A stretch of DNA of 64,000 nucleotides from Deltaproteobacteria bacterium (GTDB taxonomy: Bacteria; Myxococcota_A; UBA796; CAJQPC01), in NCBI GenBank assembly GCA_016717595.1, contig JADKFE010000027.1:1-64000 (forward strand), read 5' to 3'. Positions within the stretch are counted from its first letter, which is position 1; every line of letters starts with the position of its first letter. Shown piece by piece: positions 58,483 to 64,000 of the stretch. Below the pieces are notes generated by a model. It was not told the DNA's origin. It was given only the letters and a program-made list of their open reading frames with translations, and made no database searches. The position numbers were made by a program, and so were the translations under genes.

Positions 58483-59309
58483 TGGCCACGACAAACCCCA
58501 TCGGCGGCGTGTTCTGGCGTATGGTCGCCGCCGAGCTGCGCAAGCTGCTCTCCCGGCCCTCAGGTGTGGTGATGCTCGTCATCTCCGCGCTGTTGCCGAT
58601 CCTGGTCTTCGGATTGGCCAAGTTGGTCGAGGGCGGCGGCGTGAACATGAACGCCAACGGCCAGCCCGTCGCGAGCCTCTTTAGCCTAGACGGCCCCAAG
58701 CTCCTCGGCTACATGCTCACCGCGCGTAACTTCTTCGTCTTGCCGCTCTTTCTGGTGATGGTGAGCGCCCAGCTCGTCGCTGAAGAGCGCGCCAACTTCA
58801 CCCTGCGCGCCCTGCTCGCCCTGCCCAACGCCCGCTGGCGGGTGCTGCTCGCGAAGTACACGGCGCTCCTCACCCTGGCGGCGATCTCCATCGTGGGCTC
58901 CCTCGGCGTGGGTGGCCCCCTGTGTTTTCTGTTCGTCGACGGCCCCCAAACCCTCGTCGCCTGGCAAGGGGTGGCCTTGGGCTGGGTGGCGTCGTTGGCC
59001 TCTGACGCGGGGCTCATCGCCCTGACGCTCCTGATCTCCACCTTCAGCTCGTCCGTGGCCGGGGTGCTCGTCGGGGTGATCCTCGGGCTCATGGCGGATC
59101 TCGCGATCCGCGGCCTGCTCCAGATCGCCGGGATGCTCAAGCTCTTCCCCACGGACCAGCTCGCCGCGCTCATGCCCGGTCGCGCCTTGGCGGCCTGGGA
59201 GGGCTACGCCGATGGTTGGGATCCTTGGGCCTTTTTGGGCCTCGGGCTGCTCACCTTGGGCTGTCTCGCCGTGGCCACCTTCCGGTTCCAGCGTGAGGAC
59301 GTGCTCTGA
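58479..59309 (+). CDS. ABC-2 type transporter permease
   Basis: This is the 276-residue membrane partner of the ATPase. Six hydrophobic helices include one near residue 26 (LVISALLPILVFGLAKL), two central ones (NFFVLPLFLVMVSAQLV, LTLAAISIVGSLG) and the last one GLGLLTLGCLAVATF. The motif EERANFTLRALLALPNARW near residue 100 is typical of the ABC-2 permease cytoplasmic loop that couples to the ATPase. Substrates of such exporters include drugs, lipids and peptides. The start at GTG 58479 or ATG 58482 overlaps the ATPase stop, so translation is coupled. An ABC frameshift upstream would reduce the amount of intact ATPase. Confidence 0.88.
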   Translation: MMATTNPIGGVFWRMVAAELRKLLSRPSGVVMLVISALLPILVFGLAKLVEGGGVNMNANGQPVASLFSLDGPKLLGYMLTARNFFVLPLFLVMVSAQLVAEERANFTLRALLALPNARWRVLLAKYTALLTLAAISIVGSLGVGGPLCFLFVDGPQTLVAWQGVALGWVASLASDAGLIALTLLISTFSSSVAGVLVGVILGLMADLAIRGLLQIAGMLKLFPTDQLAALMPGRALAAWEGYADGWDPWAFLGLGLLTLGCLAVATFRFQREDVL

Positions 59310-59328
59310 GTTTTGCGATCTTTTTTGT

Positions 59329-59334
59329 TAGAAT
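59329..59334 (+). promoter_or_regulatory. Candidate -10 element in an AT-rich patch
   Basis: TAGAAT lies in an unusually T-rich segment (59311-59334) 29 bases before the ATG at 59364. The -35 is not clear. The patch may instead be the T tract of an ABC operon terminator without a clear stem. Confidence 0.35.
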
Positions 59335-59363
59335 GCTGCGACTCGGCGAAGAGGCCACCCTCG

Positions 59364-60731
59364 ATGATGAACAAGAAGGACCTAGAGCGACTGCTGGACC
59401 AGCTCGATGAGCCGGTGTTCGGCTGTGATGAGGACGGCATCGTCGTCTACGCCAACCGGGCGGCGGCGACGCTGCTGGGCGAGGTCGAGGAGGGCCAAGA
59501 CGAGAACCCCGCCGACACCTGGCTGCAAGGCGACGACGGGCTCTTGTTCCCCCAGGTCGGCGAGAGCGTCGAGCGTGACGTCTGGCTCTTGCGCGGCGGC
59601 GGTCGTGGGCGCCGCCTGCGGGTGCGCGTCTCGCCTTGGCCCTACTCCGGGGCGCTCGGCTGGGCCGTTCATGTCAAGTCTCTGGACCCCCAGGCCGACC
59701 GCGCCGCGGGCATGCAGGCCATCGCCCGGCTCATCGCCGAGCAGCTCGGCGAGCACCTCAAGGTCATCATCTCCAACGCCTCGACGGGGCTCATGGGCGG
59801 GCCCTCGGCCCCTGAAGCCGAGGCCCAGCGCCTGCGCGACATCCACGCCGCCGGGCAGTCCGCCGCCGTGTTGCAGCGCCAGCTCACCGCCCTAGACGCC
59901 CGCGATCGCACCCGGGCCTATGTGGACTTAGGCGAGCTGCTCAACGACGCCACCCCGTCGCTGCGCGCGCTCATCGGCGAAGATCGCCTGCGCCTGGACG
60001 TGCCCGATGACACGCTCATGGTCACCGGGGATCCCGACGCCTTGGCGATGTTGTTGGACGAGCTCGGCGGCTGGTTACGCGACGCGCTCACCGCCGGGGG
60101 TGAGGCCCGGATGTGGGCCGTGGCGCACGGAGACGACCACGTCCGCCTCTGCGCGGCGCTGATCGGCGTCACCCTCTCCCAGACCGACCGCGAGCGCCTG
60201 TTCACCTCCGATGACGGCGGCGGCCTCACCTTGGCCTTGGCCGTGCTCAGCGCCCATGGCGGTCGCCTGCTGCTGGAGCCCGGGGCGCGGTTTGGCCCCA
60301 CGCTCACCGTGGAGCTGCCCAGCGCCTCCCGCGCCGCGCGCACCGCCCAGCGTGAGGCGCGTCTGGGCAACGAGACGATCCTGCTGGTCGAGGACGAGCC
60401 CACCACCTTGGAGTGGATGACCGAGAGCCTCCGCCGCTTGGGCTACCGGGTGATCGCCGCCGACAACGGCATCACGGCCTCGGCCCTGCTGCGGGAGCAC
60501 CGCGCCGAGCTCGACCTGGTGCTCACCGACGTGGTCTTGCCCGGCCGCAGCGGCCTGGAGCTCTACGCCGAGTGCCGCGCCGGTCGCCCGGCCCCGCGGG
60601 TGCTGTTGATGAGCGGCTACTCCTCCGATTTTCTGGGTGACCCCCACCTCACCGACGTGCAGCTCTTGCAGAAGCCCGTGGGCCCCACGCTGCTCGCGGC
60701 GGCGATCCGCGAGCTCCTCGACCGCCCGTGA
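59364..60731 (+). CDS. PAS / degenerate histidine kinase / receiver protein
   Basis: The 455-residue protein has an N-terminal PAS domain (LLDQLDEPVFGCDEDG, then IVVYANRAAATLLG). A kinase-like region follows, in which the phosphoacceptor segment normally reading HDFNN-like is AEQLGEHLKVIISNAS with Glu at the His position. The ATP-binding half has DPDALAMLLDELGGWLRDAL without the usual N-box Asn, and only GGGLTLALAVLSAHGGRL as a G2-like motif. The C-terminal receiver (residues 337-455) is intact: DE in LLVEDEP, Asp in LVLTDVVLPGRSG, Ser in LMSGYSS and Lys in LQKPVG. It is therefore likely a pseudokinase with a working receiver. ATG at 59364 and 59367 are both possible. Confidence 0.82.
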   Translation: MMNKKDLERLLDQLDEPVFGCDEDGIVVYANRAAATLLGEVEEGQDENPADTWLQGDDGLLFPQVGESVERDVWLLRGGGRGRRLRVRVSPWPYSGALGWAVHVKSLDPQADRAAGMQAIARLIAEQLGEHLKVIISNASTGLMGGPSAPEAEAQRLRDIHAAGQSAAVLQRQLTALDARDRTRAYVDLGELLNDATPSLRALIGEDRLRLDVPDDTLMVTGDPDALAMLLDELGGWLRDALTAGGEARMWAVAHGDDHVRLCAALIGVTLSQTDRERLFTSDDGGGLTLALAVLSAHGGRLLLEPGARFGPTLTVELPSASRAARTAQREARLGNETILLVEDEPTTLEWMTESLRRLGYRVIAADNGITASALLREHRAELDLVLTDVVLPGRSGLELYAECRAGRPAPRVLLMSGYSSDFLGDPHLTDVQLLQKPVGPTLLAAAIRELLDRP

Positions 60732-61969
60732 GCGCCGCCCTCGACCGCCTGATGGAGCAAGACCGCGCGCTGTACAAGCTCTGCGACCCGGTGCGGGTCT
60801 TGGAGCCGCTGGACTGGCCCGCGTCGGTGGAGGCCGAGTTCTTCGCCGCCTTGGACCGCGGCGATCCACGCTTGCCCCAGGTGACCGTCACCCCCGCCGA
60901 CCACGGCGCCACCCGGGCGGCCCTGGCGGAGCTGATGGCCAGCCTCGACCAAGGCCACCCCGCCGGGGCGTTTCTGTACCGCACCGCCGAGAGCCAGCGC
61001 CTCGCCGCGGAGATGATGGAGGCCCTGGGCACCCCCAGCTTCACCGCCCGCTCCCGCCAGCTCTACGGCGCCCCAGCCGACCTCATCCACCCCGGCGGCC
61101 CCTCCCAGCGCGACGCCGCCGAGCATCTCCTCGCCCGCACCGAGGGCTTCAGCACCCTTCACCCCGTGGAGGATCTCCCCGCGGAGGGGGTCGCCGAGCG
61201 CCTACGCGCCCTGTTTGAGCCCGACTTTCACGACCCGCCCCTCGCCGTCGTCTTAGACGCCGAGCTGGCGGCGAAGGCCAGCGCCAGCTCCACGCGGGTG
61301 CGGCTGCGCGCCGACGCCAAGTTCTCTGAGGCCGCGGTGATGCAGCTCTACCACCACGAGGCCATGGTGCACGCCGCCACCCGGCGAAACGGCAAAGATC
61401 AGCCCTTCTTGCGCTGCTTGGGCCTCTCCACCCCCCGCACGACCTGCGCCCAGGAGGGCCTGGCCACCTTGGCCGAGCTGATCACCGACTGCTGCGACGT
61501 GGCCCGCCTGCGCCGCTTGGCCCTGCGGGTGCGCGCCATCGACGCCGCGCTCTCGGGCGCGGACTTCTTGGAGATCTACCGGCTCTTTGAGTCCGCCGGT
61601 CAAACCCGAGAGGAGAGCTTCAACTCGGCCCAGCGGGTCTTCCGAGGCGGCGACGTGCGCGGCGGGGGCGTCGTGCTCACCAAAGACGTCGTCTACATCA
61701 AGGGCCTCAACCTCGTGTCGAACTTTATGCGCCGGGCCATCGCGCTTGGTCGCCCGGAGCTGCCGAGCCTGCTCTTCGCCGGGCGGATGACCCCCGGGGA
61801 CGCCCTGCTGCTCGCGCCATTGGTGGAGGAGGGCCTCGTGCGCCCGCCTGTGTTGGCGCCGAGCTGGGTGAAGAATCAGGCCTGTCTCGTGGCCTACCTT
61901 GTGTGGTCGGCGTTTCTGGATCAGGTGCAGCTCGACGCCGTGAGCCTTGAGGATCTGGCCGAGGCATGA
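60728..61969 (+). CDS. QEGLA-motif metallopeptidase (DUF1704, tyrosine carboxypeptidase-like)
   Basis: This 413-residue protein belongs to the DUF1704 family, annotated elsewhere as flavohemoglobin expression-modulating QEGLA protein and related to vertebrate MATCAP tyrosine carboxypeptidases. The zinc motif is YHHEAMVHAATRRNG (HExxxH) near residue 210, followed by the eponymous CAQEGLATLAEL with the third ligand Glu. Catalytic residues are intact, so peptidase activity is likely; the bacterial substrate is unknown. It starts at GTG 60728 with a 4-base overlap of the receiver gene stop (GTGA) and its stop overlaps the RluA gene, so four consecutive genes are chained from 59364. Confidence 0.88.
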   Translation: MSAALDRLMEQDRALYKLCDPVRVLEPLDWPASVEAEFFAALDRGDPRLPQVTVTPADHGATRAALAELMASLDQGHPAGAFLYRTAESQRLAAEMMEALGTPSFTARSRQLYGAPADLIHPGGPSQRDAAEHLLARTEGFSTLHPVEDLPAEGVAERLRALFEPDFHDPPLAVVLDAELAAKASASSTRVRLRADAKFSEAAVMQLYHHEAMVHAATRRNGKDQPFLRCLGLSTPRTTCAQEGLATLAELITDCCDVARLRRLALRVRAIDAALSGADFLEIYRLFESAGQTREESFNSAQRVFRGGDVRGGGVVLTKDVVYIKGLNLVSNFMRRAIALGRPELPSLLFAGRMTPGDALLLAPLVEEGLVRPPVLAPSWVKNQACLVAYLVWSAFLDQVQLDAVSLEDLAEA

Positions 61970-62685
61970 CGGCGCTCAAGTGCCCCGAGGGCCCGGCCCT
62001 GCTCGCCGAGACGGAGGAGCTGCGTTGGCTGTACAAGCCGCCGGGCCTGCCCGTGTTCCCGCCCCATGGGGATCCAGAGGGGCCGAGCCTCTACGCCGCC
62101 CTGCCCCAGCTCGTCGCGGAGCCGCTGCTCACCTTCCCCCAAGGTTTTGAGGGTGGCCTCGCCCACCGCCTCGACACCTCCACCTCCGGCCTCGTGCTCG
62201 CCGCCCGCACGCCGGAGGCCCTCATCCGGCTTCGGGCCTTGTTCTCCGGCGGCCACTTAGAGAAACGCTACCGCTTCATCGCCCGCAACGACGTGCCTTG
62301 GCATGAGCACCTCCTTGAGCTGCCCATCGGCCATCACCCCAGCCGCCGCGACCGCATGGTGGTGCAGCGTGGGCCCAACACCCAGGCCCGGGGCCACTTT
62401 TACCCCGCGCACACCCGGCTTCGGCGGGTGGAGGGCCGCCTGTGGGAGGCCGTGATCACCACGGGCGTGATGCACCAGATCCGCGCCCACGCCGCCAGCG
62501 TCGGCTTGGCGCTGTTGGGGGACCACCTCTACGGCGGCGGCGCCTTGCCCGAGGGGCTCGCCCCCCCCGGCGTGCGCTTCTGCCTGCACCACGCCGAGAC
62601 GCTGGGCCTCCCCGGGCCGCAGGTGTCGGTGTTGAGCCCGAGTTGGTGGCCTCGGAGTGGCGCCACACCGCCCGCAGGTGGTTAA
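61966..62685 (+). CDS. RluA-family pseudouridine synthase
   Basis: This 239-residue protein has the catalytic motif GGLAHRLDTSTSGLVLAART near residue 63, whose Asp attacks the target uridine. Further RluA-family segments are YKPPGLPVFPPHGD before it and TGVMHQIRAHAASVGLALLG-type substrate and core strands after it. No S4 domain is attached, so it is of the short RluA/TruC-like type acting on tRNA or rRNA. The target cannot be decided by eye. ATG at 61966 overlaps the QEGLA gene stop by four bases. The C-terminus is Pro-rich and the gene is followed by a GC-rich hairpin at 62686-62707. Confidence 0.88.
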   Translation: MTALKCPEGPALLAETEELRWLYKPPGLPVFPPHGDPEGPSLYAALPQLVAEPLLTFPQGFEGGLAHRLDTSTSGLVLAARTPEALIRLRALFSGGHLEKRYRFIARNDVPWHEHLLELPIGHHPSRRDRMVVQRGPNTQARGHFYPAHTRLRRVEGRLWEAVITTGVMHQIRAHAASVGLALLGDHLYGGGALPEGLAPPGVRFCLHHAETLGLPGPQVSVLSPSWWPRSGATPPAGG

Positions 62686-62707
62686 GGGGGGCCGCCCGCC
62701 GCCCCCC
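62686..62707 (+). other. GC-rich hairpin before the ABC-F gene
   Basis: GGGGGGC (62686-62692) and GCCCCCC (62701-62707) form a perfect 7-base stem with an 8-base loop. It begins at the RluA stop and ends one base before the ATG at 62709. There is no T tract. It could lower read-through or occlude that ATG so that GTG 62721 is used. Confidence 0.4.
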
Positions 62708-62720
62708 GATGGAGCCCCCT

Positions 62721-64000
62721 GTGGTCGAGCTGAACAACGTCACCTTACAGTACGGCAGCCAGGTGCTCTTTCTGGGCGCCAACCTCAAGATCAACCCCGG
62801 CGAGAAGGTGGGCTTGGTCGGCCCCAACGGCGCGGGCAAAACCACCATCTTCCGCCTGCTGCTCGGCGAAGAGAAGCCTGATGAGGGCAACGTCGAGCGC
62901 CCCAAACGCCTGAGCGTGGGCGTGTTCCGCCAAGACTTCGCCGAGTACGGCGACAAGAGCGTCTTGGCCGAGACGGTCGCCGGGGCCGGGGCCGTCGCCG
63001 CGCTCTCCGGTGAGCTTGAGGAGCTTGAGGCCAAGCTCAACGACGTAGACGACCCGAACTACGATGAGATCTTGGAGCGTTACGGCGAGGTCCAGGCCCG
63101 CTTTCAAGACGGCGGCGGCTACGACTTAGACGCCCGCGCCCGGGCCATCCTCGCCGGCTTGGGCTTCCGCCCGGAGGAGGTCGACGGCCCCATCGGCGCG
63201 CTCTCCGGCGGCTGGCGGATGCGTGTTCAGCTCGCCCGGCTGCTCCTCGCCCCCCACGACCTCTTGCTCCTCGATGAGCCCACCAACTACCTCGACATCG
63301 AGAGCATCCTGTGGCTGGAGAGCTGGCTGCGGGCCTTCTCCGGCGCGATCTTGATGACCTGCCACGACCGCGACGTGATGAACCGTGTGGTGCGGAAGGT
63401 GATCGAGATCGACGGCGGCACCCTGCGCACCTACGTCGGCGACTACGACGCCTATGAGCGCGCCCGGGCTCTGGACGCCGCCCAGCGTGAGGCCGAGTAC
63501 GAGAAGCAGCAGGCCATGCTCGCCCGAGACATGCGTTTTATCGAACGTTTCCGCGCCCAGCCCCGCAAAGCCAGCCAGGTGCAGTCCCGGGCCAAGAAGC
63601 TAGAGAAGATCGAGCGGGTCGAGCCCCCCAAACGGCTGGTGGAGCGCCACTTCAACTTCCGCCGCCCCGAGCGCAGCGGCAACGACGTCTTGGCCGTGAA
63701 GAGCCTGGTGAAGAAGTACGGCGACCGCGTGATTCACAACAAGCTAGAGCTCATGGTTCACCGCGGCGAGCGCTGGGCGATCATGGGCGAGAACGGCGCC
63801 GGAAAGACCACCCTGCTCAAGATGTTGGCCGGTGTGTTGCCCCCCGACGCCGGGCAGGTCGTCGTCGGCGCCTCAGTGCAGCTCGGCTACTTCGCCCAGC
63901 ACCAGATGGAGCAGCTCTCTGGCGACCGCACGGTCTTGGAGGAGCTAGAGGCCCACGCGCCCAAGGCCGACCGCGGCGTCATCCGCGGCCTCGCCGGGGC
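62721..64000 (+). CDS. ABC-F family ATPase, cut by the right edge
   Basis: This soluble ABC-F protein has two ABC domains and no transmembrane part, acting at the ribosome. Domain 1 has LVGPNGAGKTTIFRLLLG, GALSGGWRMRVQLARLLL, LLLLDEPTNYLDIES and a CHDRDVM loop. The P-site tRNA interaction motif linker follows (FIERFRAQPRKASQVQSRAK), Lys/Arg-rich and typical of the Uup/EttA/YbiT group. Domain 2 begins with IMGENGAGKTTLLKMLAGVL and runs off the window. I chose GTG at 62721 because GGAG lies six bases before it; ATG at 62709 has none and sits against a hairpin. About 426 codons are visible; full length would be about 540. Confidence 0.92.
   Translation, partial: MVELNNVTLQYGSQVLFLGANLKINPGEKVGLVGPNGAGKTTIFRLLLGEEKPDEGNVERPKRLSVGVFRQDFAEYGDKSVLAETVAGAGAVAALSGELEELEAKLNDVDDPNYDEILERYGEVQARFQDGGGYDLDARARAILAGLGFRPEEVDGPIGALSGGWRMRVQLARLLLAPHDLLLLDEPTNYLDIESILWLESWLRAFSGAILMTCHDRDVMNRVVRKVIEIDGGTLRTYVGDYDAYERARALDAAQREAEYEKQQAMLARDMRFIERFRAQPRKASQVQSRAKKLEKIERVEPPKRLVERHFNFRRPERSGNDVLAVKSLVKKYGDRVIHNKLELMVHRGERWAIMGENGAGKTTLLKMLAGVLPPDAGQVVVGASVQLGYFAQHQMEQLSGDRTVLEELEAHAPKADRGVIRGLAG

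Overview
The window is a high-GC chromosomal segment whose codon third positions are almost all G or C. It is packed with coding sequence on both strands. The content suggests a Myxococcota or other former deltaproteobacterial genome. There are many lipoproteins with Asp/Gly/Thr-rich linkers, a DUF2330 protein with a MYXO-CTERM-like C-terminal anchor, zinc-ribbon/GYF proteins resembling the cytoplasmic part of the gliding protein GltJ, an FG-GAP repeat lipoprotein and sigma-54 promoters. I saw no rRNA, insertion sequence, prophage or CRISPR array. The only RNA gene seen is an initiator tRNA.

Layout. 1-4272 (minus): a radical SAM gene cut by the left edge, overlapped by a 1053-residue protein that joins a cobalamin-binding radical SAM unit to a second radical SAM unit. 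4315-7067 (minus): a CNNM/CorC-type CBS protein, a glutathione transferase-like protein and a universal stress protein. 7068-7601: a 534-base regulatory region with two divergent, near-consensus sigma-54 promoters and inverted repeats between them. 7602-9290 (plus): a sulfur transport operon (TauE/SafE plus two YeeE/YedE half-transporters). 9305-12786: lipoproteins, a DUF6165 protein and an SDR. 12803-21928 (plus): glmU, a UvrD/PcrA helicase, two paralogous zinc-ribbon/GYF/TM/TPR proteins, a TFIIB-type zinc ribbon protein, and gatC-gatA. 21935-30346 (minus): a CobQ-like protein without the usual glutaminase residues, a DUF2330 protein, tRNA-fMet with a terminator, scpA-scpB-rluB, a tandem universal stress protein and a leucine dehydrogenase-type enzyme.

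30504-46754: an anti-sigma-like membrane protein, a radical-SAM-like protein lacking the canonical cysteines, an FG-GAP lipoprotein, a TagA/WecG glycosyltransferase beside a sugar epimerase, an S51-like protein, mtnA, a nitrilase-family amidase beside a Fur-family regulator, an AglD/YbhN-type membrane protein, a GAF protein, a lipoprotein, an outer membrane barrel candidate and a PRMT-like methyltransferase with a PqqD-like N-terminus. 46900-57458: an OPT transporter, small lipoproteins, a zinc-ribbon/FHA protein, an M48 lipoprotein, a degenerate PHP-type lipoprotein, cobS, an SDR, an HNH protein and an OB-fold lipoprotein. 57546-64000 (plus): an ABC exporter whose ATPase is frameshifted near its C-terminus, a pseudokinase-receiver protein, a QEGLA/DUF1704 metallopeptidase, an RluA-type enzyme and an ABC-F ATPase cut by the right edge.

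The most distinctive signals are the divergent sigma-54 control region for a stress protein and sulfur transporters; the twin-headed radical SAM enzyme overlapped by another radical SAM gene; and a series of proteins that keep a recognisable enzyme fold but have lost key catalytic residues (CobQ, radical SAM, PHP, histidine kinase). Two genes carry apparent one-base frameshifts in C runs, which could be real or sequence errors.
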